64,000 nucleotides of DNA from Antiquaquibacter soli (GCF_030580675.1 NZ_JAUQUB010000001.1:1860001-1924000); one strand, 5' to 3'. Shown: positions 17,750-26,413, numbered from the stretch's first letter. A program made the numbers and translations. The notes: generated by a model not told the origin, from the sequence alone.

Positions 17750-18795
17750 CAGCTGCCCGCCTTCGCGTCGAGGACGACCTGCAGCACATCGCTCGTCGCC
17801 GTGTCGAGCATGGCGAACGCCTCGCCGCCCTGCTCGAGGGGCATCTCGTGCGAGATCAGGTCGGTGACGTTCACCTTCCCGGCGACGGCGAGATCGATGA
17901 ACGTGCGCTGGAGGCGATACTCGTCCCAGCGGTGGTCGATCGACGGATTCACCCCCGAGATCTGGGCGCACACCAGCTGCACGCGGTTGTGGTGGAACTC
18001 GTCACCGAGGCGCAGACCGATGCCCTCGCCCTGCATGAAGCCGGCGACGCACACGCGCGAGTTGTAGGCGACCGTGCGGATCGCCTCGTGGAGGGCGTGG
18101 TAGTTGCCCGTGACCTCGAGTACGACGTCCGCTCCGCGACCGTCCGTCAGCTCGCGAACCCGTTCGGCAACGGGGCCGTCGGCTGGATCGAGTACGAGGT
18201 CGGCCCCGAGGCGCAGTGCCAGCTCGCGGCGGGATGCGACGCCGTCGACCCCGATGACCCGCGCGCCGTTGAGGCGGGCGAGCTGCGCGACGAGCTGGCC
18301 CGGAACCCCGAGACCGAACACGACGACCGTCTCCCCGACGTGGATGTCGCCGTCCAGTACGACGTTGAGCGCGATGGCCCCGATCTGGGAGAAGATGCCG
18401 ACGCGGGCATCCGTTCCGGGTTGCAGGACGCGCTTAGCCGCGCGCTCCTCCTTCTGGATCGTCTCGGTGCGGTGCCCCCACGTGCCCCACACGACATCGC
18501 CGACGGCGAGCTTCGTGACGTCCGAGCCGATCTCGGTGACCTCGCCCACCTCCTCGTAGCCCCAGCCGTTGACGGGGTATTCGAAGCTCGTCGATCCGTC
18601 GACGAAGAGCCGCTGCTTCTCGTCCCACTTCTTGTTCATGTACGCGTTGGTACCGCGGTAGGCCGTGAGCTCGGTACCGGCGGAGATGCCGGAGTAGAGC
18701 GTGCCGATGCGGACCTCGTCGGGCGCCAGGGGCTTCGACTCCTCGTCGACGACCTCCGCGACGCGGACCGAGGTGAAGCTCACCATTCTGGGCAT
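17749..18795 (-). CDS. MDR-family (zinc-type) dehydrogenase
   Basis: A 348-residue medium-chain dehydrogenase/reductase. The N-terminal catalytic domain has YSGISAGTELTAYRG where catalytic-zinc enzymes carry a Cys, so the usual first zinc ligand appears replaced. The NAD(P)-binding Rossmann motif is VFGLGVPGQLVAQLARLNGARVIGVD at about residues 160-185. Such proteins are usually annotated sorbitol- or threonine-dehydrogenase-like. It follows the second permease gene by 43 bases in the same direction and leads the catabolic half of the operon, consistent with oxidising the imported sugar or its product. Confidence 0.85.
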   Translation of the reverse strand: MPRMVSFTSVRVAEVVDEESKPLAPDEVRIGTLYSGISAGTELTAYRGTNAYMNKKWDEKQRLFVDGSTSFEYPVNGWGYEEVGEVTEIGSDVTKLAVGDVVWGTWGHRTETIQKEERAAKRVLQPGTDARVGIFSQIGAIALNVVLDGDIHVGETVVVFGLGVPGQLVAQLARLNGARVIGVDGVASRRELALRLGADLVLDPADGPVAERVRELTDGRGADVVLEVTGNYHALHEAIRTVAYNSRVCVAGFMQGEGIGLRLGDEFHHNRVQLVCAQISGVNPSIDHRWDEYRLQRTFIDLAVAGKVNVTDLISHEMPLEQGGEAFAMLDTATSDVLQVVLDAKAGS

Positions 18796-18838
18796 GACTG
18801 TTCTCTCTCTTTCTGTGGTGTGCGGTGGATGACGCGGG

Positions 18839-19756
18839 TCAGCCCTTGACGGCGCCCGAGATGAAGCCCTGGGTCACCTGCCGTTGGAGGACGACGAAGA
18901 GCACGATGATGGGCAGGATCGTGATGAGCGTTCCCGCCGCGAGCGGACCGATGTCGAGCGAGCGGCCGCTCGTGAACATGTAGAGGCCGGCGGTGAGCGG
19001 TCGGAAATCGCCGCTCGGCAGGTAGAGCAGTGGGATCAGGAAGTTGTTCCAGTTCGCGAGGAACGTGAACACGGTGAGTGCGCCGATCCCCGAGCCGACG
19101 AGCGGGAGCATGATCCTCGTGAAGATCTGCACCTCCGACGCGCCGTCCACGCGGGCCGACTGCTCCAGCTCCTGTGGCAGGTCCGAGAAGAACGCTCGCA
19201 TGAAGAAGGTGCCGAAGGAGGTGCCCGTGGACGCCAGCACCAGGATGGCCCCCGGCAGCGTATCGAGCAGCCCCATGCCGCGCAGCTGGAAGTACAGCGG
19301 GATCATGTACGTGAAGAACGGCACGAGCAGCCCGAGCACCACGAGGTAGAACAGCACCGTCCGCCCGCGGAACGGCAGTCGCGCGAAGGTGTAGCCCGCC
19401 ATCACCGACACCACCACGACGATCGCGGTGCTCGGCACGGTGAGCAGGAAGCTGTTGAGCACGTAGTCGCTGAATCGGCCGACCGTCCAGGCGTCGATGA
19501 TGTTCTGGAGGGAGAACGAGCTGAACAGACCGAACGGGTTGACGCGGACATCGGCGGGAGTCTTGAGCGTGGTCGAGACGACGAGGATGACAGGCATCAG
19601 CACGAAGACCGCCATCCCGGCGAGCAGCACGTGCAGCGCCACCTGGGCGGGGCTGCGTCGACCACCGGGGATTCGGCTGCGATCGTGGCCCGACTCGGGG
19701 TCGGCGAGCTCGGTGATCCGGCGATCCCGCTCGGCGGGGGCGGTGGCAGTCATCAT
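18839..19756 (-). CDS. carbohydrate ABC transporter permease (MalG type)
   Basis: A 305-residue permease with six membrane helices. The cytoplasmic EAA loop reads ELEQSARVDGASEVQIFTRIMLPL, the site that contacts the ATPase. Start: the first of two consecutive ATGs at 19756, giving a four-base ATGA overlap with the upstream permease. No ATPase gene is in the operon, so this importer, like most actinobacterial sugar importers, probably uses a shared MsiK-type ATPase encoded elsewhere. Confidence 0.9.
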   Translation of the reverse strand: MMTATAPAERDRRITELADPESGHDRSRIPGGRRSPAQVALHVLLAGMAVFVLMPVILVVSTTLKTPADVRVNPFGLFSSFSLQNIIDAWTVGRFSDYVLNSFLLTVPSTAIVVVVSVMAGYTFARLPFRGRTVLFYLVVLGLLVPFFTYMIPLYFQLRGMGLLDTLPGAILVLASTGTSFGTFFMRAFFSDLPQELEQSARVDGASEVQIFTRIMLPLVGSGIGALTVFTFLANWNNFLIPLLYLPSGDFRPLTAGLYMFTSGRSLDIGPLAAGTLITILPIIVLFVVLQRQVTQGFISGAVKG

Positions 19757-20676
19757 GCTCCGGTTCCCTGCAGCGACAGTCGACGCTGCAGTCGGTTGAG
19801 CAGCACCGCGATGGGTACCGACAGGATGGTGATGAGGAGGGCCAGCGTCGTGCCGTACCCGATGTTGTTGAGCACGAAGGCCTGGTCGTACGCGTACGTG
19901 CCGAGCACCTCGGTCGCGTTCGCCGGGCCCCCGGCGGTCATGACGAAGATGATGTCGAAGACGCTGAACCCGCCCACGAGGGTGAGGGTCAGGACCATGA
20001 GGAAGACCGGCATGATCTGCGGCAGGATGATGAACCACAGCCGCTGGGCGCTGTTGGCCCCGTCGATCCGAGCGGCATCCACGAGCTCGGTGTCCACGTT
20101 GCGCAGGGCCGAGAGGAAGATGACGATCGCGAAGCCTGTGCCGGCCCAGATCGCGGTGAGGAGCACCGCGTACAGGGCGAGGTCGGGCTCGCCGAGCCAT
20201 CCGGTCGCCCACGCGCCGAGCCCGATCGAGCGCAGGAACTGGTTGAGCAGGCCGTTGACGGGGTCATAGATCCAGCCCCAGACGATTCCGATCGCGACGC
20301 CCGGCAGCACGTACGGGAGGAAGAAGATGACGCGGTAGATCGCGCCTCCCCGTCGCACCGTCCACAGCAGCATCGCGACGAGCAGTCCGACGACCATCGG
20401 TGCCGCCGTGCCGACCAGGATCCAGATGAGGTTGTTGCCGAGCGCGTGCCAGACCGCGGGGTCCTCCACCATGCGGATGAAGTTTCCGAGTCCGACGAAC
20501 GGCGGGTTGGGGTTGAGCCCGTCGAAGTCGACGAGCGAGTAGTAGACGGCATTGCCGAGGGGGAAGAGGAAGAACAGTGCCGTCACGATCATGACGGGGA
20601 GCACCAGGACGATGCCGAGGCGGGCTTGCGCCCGCCTCGTCACCGTCGGTGCCAGGCTGCGGCTGGCGGTTGACAT
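19753..20676 (-). CDS. carbohydrate ABC transporter permease (MalF type)
   Basis: A 307-residue permease with six helices and an EAA loop VDTELVDAARIDGANSAQRLWFIILP. The first helix begins after a short basic N-terminus (MSTASRSLAPTVTRRAQARLG). It pairs with the MalG-type permease downstream to form the membrane channel; the substrate-binding lipoprotein gene is 23 bases upstream. The ATG at 20676 is chosen because longer versions run into a different frame of the binding-protein gene. Confidence 0.9.
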   Translation of the reverse strand: MSTASRSLAPTVTRRAQARLGIVLVLPVMIVTALFFLFPLGNAVYYSLVDFDGLNPNPPFVGLGNFIRMVEDPAVWHALGNNLIWILVGTAAPMVVGLLVAMLLWTVRRGGAIYRVIFFLPYVLPGVAIGIVWGWIYDPVNGLLNQFLRSIGLGAWATGWLGEPDLALYAVLLTAIWAGTGFAIVIFLSALRNVDTELVDAARIDGANSAQRLWFIILPQIMPVFLMVLTLTLVGGFSVFDIIFVMTAGGPANATEVLGTYAYDQAFVLNNIGYGTTLALLITILSVPIAVLLNRLQRRLSLQGTGA

Positions 20677-20699
20677 GATTGTGCGGTGCTCCTGAACGG

Positions 20700-21965
20700 C
20701 TAGCGGTTCGCTTCGAGGCTGGCCGCGACCTCTTCCGGGGTGGCCTGGCCGGTCAGCACGGCCTGCACGCCGTCCCACATCGCCTGGTTGAACTCGGCGC
20801 TCGTGAGAACGTCGATGTTGTACCCGAAGTCGCCCGTGCCATCCGCGATCTTTGCGGCGTCGTCGAGCACCTGGGTGAAGAGGGGCGTCGCCTCGATGCC
20901 GGTCGTATCGATGGGGAACGCCGGGATGCTCTGAGTGTTCTCGATCACCCACGCCCCGTGCTCCTGCGTCATGAAGTAGTCGAGGAGCTTGAGCGCGCTC
21001 TCGGTCTTCTTGCTCGTCGCGTTGATGAACACCCCCGCACCGAGTCCGCCGCTGAAGATGCCCGGACCGTCGGGAGCCGGGAACGGGATGTAGGCGACCT
21101 CGAAGTCGACGTTGCGCTCGGTGTCCTTGACCAGCCAGCTGCCCGTGAGGTTCATCGCGGCCTGACCCGAGTAGAACAGGGCGTTGCCGTTGTCGTAGTC
21201 GATCGCGACCGGAGACGGCGGGAAGCACCCGGCGTCATTGAAGTCCTTGAGCAGGCTCAGGGCCTGGACGACCTCGGGCGAGTCCCAACTCTTGCCGCCG
21301 GAGATGAACTCCTCCATGCCCGCGGACCCGACCATGCTCGAGAGGATGACGCTGAGGTAGTGCCCGCCCTGCCAGCCGTCGAGATCGTTCAAGGCGATCG
21401 GGATGATGCCGGCGTCCTTGATCGTCGTGCAGGCGTCGAGGAGGTCGCCCGTCGACTCGGGCCGCTCAATGCCGAGGTCGTCGAAGACCGTGGCGTTGTA
21501 GTACAGGCCGAGCGTCTCGATGTCGTTGGGGATGCCGACGATCTCGCCGTCGAACGTGACCCGCTCCTTCGCGAACTCGTAGACCGGCCAGCCGAACTCC
21601 TCGTACGCGTCCGTCAGCGGGAACACGAGTCCGGCTTCCGCGAGCGCGCCGGCGAACCCGGGACCGGTGTCGTAACCGAAGACATCGGGGCCTTCGCCCG
21701 ACCGCAGCTGGGTCTGGACGATGGTCTGAACGTTCTCGATGGGGATGACCTTGAGGTCGACGTGGATGCCCGTCTCCTCTTCGAACTTGGCCATGTCGGC
21801 CTCGGTGAGCTCGAGGTCGGCGGGGTCCTCGGGGTTGCCGATCATGAAGCTGATGGTGTCGGGGTCGTCGTTCCCGCCGCCCGGCGCGACGCCGGTACAG
21901 CCGGCGAGGGCGAAGGCGAAGACCGAGGCGAGACCGAGCGCAGTGAGGCGCAGAGGTGTTTTCAT
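20700..21965 (-). CDS. sugar ABC transporter substrate-binding lipoprotein (family 1)
   Basis: A 421-residue exported lipoprotein, signal peptide with lipobox LAGC at about residue 22. Mature features of family-1 solute-binding proteins: FEEETGIHVDLKVIPIENV, GEGPDVFGYDTG, GLYYNATVFDDLGIE, and a C-terminal GVQAVLTGQATPEEVAASLE. It delivers the ligand, probably an oligosaccharide or glycoside, to the two permeases. The ATG has AAGGAAG five bases upstream. It heads the seven-gene sugar operon, under a promoter overlapped by a LacI-type operator. Confidence 0.9.
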   Translation of the reverse strand: MKTPLRLTALGLASVFAFALAGCTGVAPGGGNDDPDTISFMIGNPEDPADLELTEADMAKFEEETGIHVDLKVIPIENVQTIVQTQLRSGEGPDVFGYDTGPGFAGALAEAGLVFPLTDAYEEFGWPVYEFAKERVTFDGEIVGIPNDIETLGLYYNATVFDDLGIERPESTGDLLDACTTIKDAGIIPIALNDLDGWQGGHYLSVILSSMVGSAGMEEFISGGKSWDSPEVVQALSLLKDFNDAGCFPPSPVAIDYDNGNALFYSGQAAMNLTGSWLVKDTERNVDFEVAYIPFPAPDGPGIFSGGLGAGVFINATSKKTESALKLLDYFMTQEHGAWVIENTQSIPAFPIDTTGIEATPLFTQVLDDAAKIADGTGDFGYNIDVLTSAEFNQAMWDGVQAVLTGQATPEEVAASLEANR

Positions 21966-22033
21966 CGTGACTTCCTTGTCAGGGGGATGGGCTGTGTGCG
22001 CATTCGTGATCGATCATGACCGCGAATGCTCAA

Positions 22034-22062
22034 TCTTTACACCGCTGTAAAAGCAAAGTCCA
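22034..22062 (-). promoter_or_regulatory. promoter of the sugar ABC/GH2 operon
   Basis: On the minus strand a TGGACT -35 (22057-22062) and a TAAAGA -10 (22034-22039) are separated by exactly 17 bases. The perfect LacI-type palindrome at 22036-22051 covers the -10 and part of the spacer, so a bound repressor would block RNA polymerase. Assigned by eye. Confidence 0.5.
22036..22051. promoter_or_regulatory. LacI-type operator O1
   Basis: TTTACACCGCTGTAAA: perfect six-base arms TTTACA/TGTAAA around a four-base centre. Lies between the divergent lacI-family gene and the sugar operon, on top of the operon's -10 box. Probable target of the adjacent regulator. Confidence 0.75.
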
Positions 22063-22069
22063 GGAAACC

Positions 22070-22085
22070 TTTCTAGCGCTGTAAA
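22070..22085. promoter_or_regulatory. LacI-type operator O2
   Basis: TTTCTAGCGCTGTAAA: the right half GCGCTGTAAA is perfect and the left arm has two mismatches to the consensus TTTACAGCGCTGTAAA derived from the two sites together. Its centre is 34 bp from that of O1. It lies just upstream of the regulator gene, where it could mediate autoregulation or cooperative binding. Confidence 0.6.
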
Positions 22086-22133
22086 TCCGCTAGTGTTGCG
22101 ACAGTCGACACGACGATCTCAGGAGGGCAGGCG

Positions 22134-23156
22134 ATGACGACGACGCGACCGCGGCTCAGCGAGGTCGCCGCGCTGGCCGGCGTGTCGGAGAAGACCGTCT
22201 CCAACGTGATCAACAATTACCCCCACGTCACCCCACGCACGCGGGAGAAAGTCGAGCGGGCCCTCAGCCAGCTGAAGTACCGCGTCAACCTCTCCGCGCG
22301 CAGCCTGGCCAGTGGTCGGACGGGGTTCATCGCACTCGCCGTGCCCGGGCTGAGCAACCCGTACTTCGCGACACTCGCGGGCCACGTCATCCAGGCCGCA
22401 GCGGCCCAGCAGTGGACCGTTCTCATCGAGCAGACAGACGGCGATCGCAACCCCGAGTCCGAGGTCGTCGGCGGGTCGACGTCGTACCTCGTCGACGGGA
22501 TCGTGCTGCACCCCGAGTCACTCACGAGCGCCGATCTGGCAGCGCGAGCGGACAGTACTCCCCTCGTCCTGCTCGGCGAGAAGCCCCTGAACCACGTCGC
22601 CGATCGCGTGGTCGCGGACAACGTCGCCGCAGCCGCCGACCTCGCTCGCCACCTGCTCGACGGCGGCCGCAACCGCATCGCCACCATCGGGCTCGACCCG
22701 CACAGCGAGCTCATGGCGAGCGGACTGCGCAGCGAGGGCGTGCGGACGGCGCTCGCGGAGGCCGGTCGGCAACTCGACCCCGACCTGAGTATCGGCGTCG
22801 GTAGCTATCAACGCGCGGACGGCGCGGCGGCGATGGCCCGGTTGCTGGCGCTCCCGGAGCCCCCGGACGCGGTCATCTGCTTCAACGACGTGCTCGCGAT
22901 GGGAGCGCTGAGCCAGCTCAACCGATCACGAATCGCCGTGCCCGAGCAGATCGCGATCGCGGGCTTCGACGACATCGAGGAGGCCCCGTTCGCCGCCCCC
23001 TCGCTCACGACCATCAAGTGGGACACCAAGCGCATCGCCGAGGAAGCCGTTCGACTCCTCGCCGAGCGCCACGGCTCGAGCGAAGCCCTCCCCCAACGCG
23101 AGATCGTCGTCGGCTACGAACTCGTGGTGCGGGAGAGCACGGCGCCGGTGCGTTGA
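22134..23156 (+). CDS. LacI-family transcriptional regulator of the sugar operon
   Basis: A 340-residue regulator. Helix-turn-helix at residues 8-27 (SEVAALAGVSEKTVSNVINN), hinge with SARSLASGRTG near 60, then a periplasmic-binding-protein-like ligand domain ending with PQREIVVGYELVVREST. It is transcribed away from the ABC/GH2 operon with two matching operators in between, so it very likely represses that operon until the sugar or a derivative binds. AGGAGGG at 22121-22127 fixes the ATG. Confidence 0.9.
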   Translation: MTTTRPRLSEVAALAGVSEKTVSNVINNYPHVTPRTREKVERALSQLKYRVNLSARSLASGRTGFIALAVPGLSNPYFATLAGHVIQAAAAQQWTVLIEQTDGDRNPESEVVGGSTSYLVDGIVLHPESLTSADLAARADSTPLVLLGEKPLNHVADRVVADNVAAAADLARHLLDGGRNRIATIGLDPHSELMASGLRSEGVRTALAEAGRQLDPDLSIGVGSYQRADGAAAMARLLALPEPPDAVICFNDVLAMGALSQLNRSRIAVPEQIAIAGFDDIEEAPFAAPSLTTIKWDTKRIAEEAVRLLAERHGSSEALPQREIVVGYELVVRESTAPVR

Positions 23157-23187
23157 CGGGACGTCCGGATGGGTGGGAAGCGACGGT

Positions 23188-24033
23188 CTACTTGATCTTC
23201 CCGCCCACCTTCGCGAGCGCCTGCGCGTAGGCCTCGGTGAGCAGGGTCGTCGTGTCGAGCGAGATCTCCGCGCCGCGACCGAGCCGGTCGCCGATGTCCT
23301 GCAGACCGGTGATCGCCGCAGCGAGCTTCGGCGTCATCTTCTTCTTGTCGACGAGCCCCTTCACGACGTAGGGCACCGTGAGACTGCTCGGCAGGTCGTT
23401 GTTCTGGGCGAGGGTGCGCACTTCGAGCTCGAGGGCGATGCGGCTCTGCAGGAGCCGAAGCCGCGGGTCCGTCACCGGCGCCTTCTCGTACAGGGGTCGG
23501 GAGAGATCGGGCGCCTCGGTGGCGGCGGCGACGTCGCGCTTGACGGCCGCAGCATCCTTCTCGTCCACCCGGGGCAGGGGCGCTCCCCCGCCTGCCGTGG
23601 CGGCAGACGAGCGGAGCCCGTACTCGCCGAGCAGCACGCGGTGGGTGCCGAACGCGATGAGGAACGCGGCGAGCGTGACGAGGATGACCTGCACCGCGAG
23701 GTCTGCGGCGGCGCTCCCGAACAGCGGGCCGCTCGCCATCGGCGGAGCGGTTGTTACCGTGTAGGTGCCCGGCCCCGTGCCCTCCACGACGGTCTCGTCC
23801 TGGGTGACCTTGGGCGGGTTGGTCGAGACGGGGGCCGCGGTCTCGCGCACCGTCGTCGAGACGGCCCCGCCCGGGATCGGGGATGACACGACCGTCGTAC
23901 TCACCGCGGACGTCGCCGTCGGCGACACCGCGCCCCACACGATGACGGCGATCCCGGCGGCGAACGCGAGCAGTCCGACGATCGCGGCGATGCGATCGGC
24001 CTTCTGTCGTGCGGCTGAAGTGAACACTGGCAT
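23188..24033 (-). CDS. two-helix membrane protein, unknown function
   Basis: A 281-residue protein. An N-terminal helix (about residues 14-36) is followed by a Thr/Val/Pro-rich, probably extracytoplasmic segment of about 70 residues, a second helix (about 108-130), and a cytoplasmic C-terminal domain of about 150 residues with helical character (LQSRIALELEVRTLAQNNDL). I do not recognise a family. The ATG follows GGGGA by about five bases. It stands alone between the LacI and NYN genes. Confidence 0.65.
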   Translation of the reverse strand: MPVFTSAARQKADRIAAIVGLLAFAAGIAVIVWGAVSPTATSAVSTTVVSSPIPGGAVSTTVRETAAPVSTNPPKVTQDETVVEGTGPGTYTVTTAPPMASGPLFGSAAADLAVQVILVTLAAFLIAFGTHRVLLGEYGLRSSAATAGGGAPLPRVDEKDAAAVKRDVAAATEAPDLSRPLYEKAPVTDPRLRLLQSRIALELEVRTLAQNNDLPSSLTVPYVVKGLVDKKKMTPKLAAAITGLQDIGDRLGRGAEISLDTTTLLTEAYAQALAKVGGKIK

Positions 24034-24160
24034 GGGGTCCCCGTCCCTCGCTTGGTTCTCTTCATTGTCACCCAGAAGGGGGTAGAACGCTGCTTTGCGT
24101 TGTCTGGACGGATGCTGCGCGCCGGGTGGACACGCGCTCGAAGCGTGTCAGACTGGCCGC

Positions 24161-25012
24161 ATGGCCGAGCGCTCCGAGCCCCGCGTCGGGGTCTACATCG
24201 ACTTCGACAACATCGTCATCTCGCAGTACGACGCCGTGCACGGGCGCGGCGCGTGGACGAAGGACAAAGCCCGCAACGCGACCGGCAAGGCGCTCGAGAA
24301 GCTGCAGGCCGCGACCGTCGACATCGGCGCGGTGCTCGACTTCGCGTCATCCTTCGGGGCGGTCGCGATCTCGCGGGCGTACGCCGACTGGGCGGCGCCG
24401 GCTCACAGCCGGTACCAGAAGCAGCTCATCGACCGCGCCGTCGACCTCGTGCAGCTGTTCAACACCGCCGGCACGAAGAACGGCGCCGATATCCGGCTCG
24501 CGATCGACGTCGTCGAGGACCTCTTCCGGCTCGACGACATCACCCACATCGTCATCGTCGCCGGCGACAGCGACTACATCCCGCTCGCGCAGCGCGCCCG
24601 CCGCCTCGGCCGGGTCGTCGTCGGCATCGGGGTGACCGGCTCGACGAGCGCCGCGTTCACGAGCGCCGTCGACGAGTTCAGCTATTACGCGGACCTGATC
24701 GACGACGAGGATGCTCCGGCCCCCGCTCCCGTCGCCGCCCCGGTGACCGCGACGGAGCCCCCGACCGCAGACCCGCAGCGCGCTGCCGCGGAGCTCGCGG
24801 TGCGGGCACTCCGGGTCGCGCGGCGCGACGACAACGTGGACGGCTGGGTCGCCGCATCCGCCGTCAAGCAGCAGATGAAGCGCCTCGACCCGAGCTTCGA
24901 GGAGAAGAAGCTCGGGTTCAAGTCGTTCACGGACTTCGTGAAGTCGGTGAAGGGCGTCGAGCTGCAGGAGGACGGTCAGGCGCGGCGTGTGCGCCTGAAG
25001 GGCCGCGGCTAG
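24161..25012 (+). CDS. NYN-domain RNase-like protein with C-terminal OST-HTH/LOTUS domain
   Basis: A 283-residue protein. The N-terminal NYN/PIN-like domain has the conserved acidic sites: VYIDFDNIV (residues about 11-19), GADIRLAIDVVEDL, and IVIVAGDSDYIPLAQRAR, the metal-binding cluster of NYN ribonucleases. A Pro/Ala-rich linker follows (about 190-215), then a C-terminal winged-helix-like segment (DGWVAASAVKQQMKRLDPSFEEKKLGFKSF) resembling the OST-HTH/LOTUS RNA-binding domain. It probably processes or degrades RNA; the target is unknown. It is a single gene, with CAGACT six bases before the ATG as a possible -10. Confidence 0.85.
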   Translation: MAERSEPRVGVYIDFDNIVISQYDAVHGRGAWTKDKARNATGKALEKLQAATVDIGAVLDFASSFGAVAISRAYADWAAPAHSRYQKQLIDRAVDLVQLFNTAGTKNGADIRLAIDVVEDLFRLDDITHIVIVAGDSDYIPLAQRARRLGRVVVGIGVTGSTSAAFTSAVDEFSYYADLIDDEDAPAPAPVAAPVTATEPPTADPQRAAAELAVRALRVARRDDNVDGWVAASAVKQQMKRLDPSFEEKKLGFKSFTDFVKSVKGVELQEDGQARRVRLKGRG

Positions 25013-25024
25013 ATCAGTTGATAG

Positions 25025-25045
25025 CTTATATCGCGCAGATATAAG
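25025..25045. promoter_or_regulatory. perfect palindrome in the satD promoter
   Basis: CTTATATC-GCGCA-GATATAAG: eight-base perfect arms, A/T-rich against a G/C-rich background. It occupies the -35/spacer region of the satD-like gene, whose TATTCT -10 (25049-25054) lies four bases downstream and six bases before the ATG. Likely an operator, possibly for the HTH-containing SatD product itself. Confidence 0.65.
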
Positions 25046-25060
25046 TGATATTCTTATGGG

Positions 25061-25690
25061 ATGACCCTCCTGGCGGCCGTTATCGGCGACATCGTCGACT
25101 CCCGTAAGAGCCCCGACCGCTCCCGGCTCCAGAGACAGCTGGAGCGCTCGCTCGCGCTCGCCAACGAATCCGCAGGACCGATCGAGCCGCTTCGTCCCAC
25201 GGTCGGCGACGAGTTCCAGGGCGTATTCCGCACGCTCGGCGACGCCATCCGCGTCACGACCATTCTGCAGGCGCTGTTCGCGGGAGAGGTCGACGCCCGG
25301 TTCGGCATCGGCCTCGGCACCCGCTCCCCCGTCGAATCGTCGGTCGCTGGCATCGAGGACGGCTCGGCGTGGTGGTCGGCCCGGGAGGCGATCGTCGAGG
25401 TCAAGTCGCGGCAGGTGAAGGGCGCCCGGTACCTCCGCACCTGGTTCGCCGCGGCGAGCGCCGAGGCATCCGTCTCCGCCGTCAACGCCTATCTGGTTTC
25501 CCGCGACCAGATCCTCTCGCAGCTCGACGACCGGGCCCTGCGCATTCTGTCGAGCTCGCTCCGGGGCAGCACCCAGCGCAGGATCGCCGAGGCCGAGGGC
25601 ATCTCTCAGTCGGCGGTGTCGCAGACAATGTCGAGACGGGGCATCAACGCGGTGCTCCTCGGCATGGAGCTGATTGCGGGGGCGGACTGA
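25061..25690 (+). CDS. SatD-family protein
   Basis: A 209-residue protein matching SatD: AAVIGDIVDSRKSPDRSRLQ at the start, RPTVGDEFQGVFRTLGDAI, and a C-terminal helix-turn-helix (RRIAEAEGISQSAVSQTMSRRG, about residues 174-195). SatD was named from acid-tolerance loci in streptococci; its biochemical role is unknown, and the HTH suggests DNA binding. It is followed after one base by a membrane protein gene. The ATG is six bases from a TATTCT box, so the transcript is probably leaderless, with a palindromic operator just upstream. Confidence 0.8.
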   Translation: MTLLAAVIGDIVDSRKSPDRSRLQRQLERSLALANESAGPIEPLRPTVGDEFQGVFRTLGDAIRVTTILQALFAGEVDARFGIGLGTRSPVESSVAGIEDGSAWWSAREAIVEVKSRQVKGARYLRTWFAAASAEASVSAVNAYLVSRDQILSQLDDRALRILSSSLRGSTQRRIAEAEGISQSAVSQTMSRRGINAVLLGMELIAGAD

Positions 25691-25691
25691 G

Positions 25692-26384
25692 ATGTGGTTG
25701 GCAGCGGTACTGTTCCTCACCCTCGGGGTCGGCGACCTGACGCGTCCCCGAGGCCCGCACGGCGTCGGGCGGGCGCTCCTCGGCGCGGCGGTGGGGATGC
25801 TCGCTGCCTCCGCGACGGTCTGGCTCGCGGGCATCCCGTGGTGGTGGCTCGCCCCGCTCGCCGCCGTCAGCGCCATCTGGAGCCTCGGGACCGGGTCGAC
25901 ACAGTCGCGCTTCGCGATCGGGGCCCTCGTCGTCGTCATCGTGGCGGTGTGTGCCGCGCTGCTCGCGCCCGGCGCCTCCGGAGCCACCGGCGGCGTGCTC
26001 GTGCCCTGGTTCGAGGCACTCCCCTACGAGGCGACCCGCGCCGTTCCCACCGAGCGCGCCCTGCTGCTGGTGAGCTACTCGGTCTTTCTCGTGCAGTCCG
26101 CCAACCTCGTGGTCATGGCCGTGCTCGGGCGCACCGACGCGCGGCTGCCAGCGATCGGCAGTCGACTCAAGGGCGGTCGGATCATCGGGCCGCTCGAGCG
26201 GCTGTTCATCCTCTGGCTAGCCCTCGCCGGCCAAGCGCTCGCCGTCACGGCGATCATCGCCGCGAAGAGCATCCTGCGCTACCCGGAGGTGAGCGGCAAG
26301 AAGTCGAGCGCCCTGGCCGAGTACGTGCTCATCGGCAGCCTGGTGAGTTGGTCGCTCGCGCTCATCATCGTGCCTGTCCATTAG
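25692..26384 (+). CDS. SatD-associated membrane protein
   Basis: A 230-residue protein with about seven hydrophobic segments, starting MWLAAVLFLTLGVGDLTRPRGPHGVG and containing SRLKGGRIIGPLERLFILWLALAG, a pattern seen in the membrane partner encoded after satD. The start ATG lies one base after the satD stop, so translation is coupled. In other bacteria the pair is implicated in stress tolerance; the exact function is not known. Confidence 0.7.
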   Translation: MWLAAVLFLTLGVGDLTRPRGPHGVGRALLGAAVGMLAASATVWLAGIPWWWLAPLAAVSAIWSLGTGSTQSRFAIGALVVVIVAVCAALLAPGASGATGGVLVPWFEALPYEATRAVPTERALLLVSYSVFLVQSANLVVMAVLGRTDARLPAIGSRLKGGRIIGPLERLFILWLALAGQALAVTAIIAAKSILRYPEVSGKKSSALAEYVLIGSLVSWSLALIIVPVH

Positions 26385-26390
26385 CCCAGG

Positions 26391-26413
26391 GCTGATACTC
26401 GGGCGATATCAGC
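26391..26413. terminator. inverted repeat between convergent genes
   Basis: GCTGATA-CTCGGGCGA-TATCAGC: perfect seven-base arms, nine-base loop, in the 24 bases separating the membrane protein and GH1 stops and overlapping the GH1 stop codon. No T-run follows on either strand, so it may be a weak bidirectional terminator or an operator. Confidence 0.35.
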
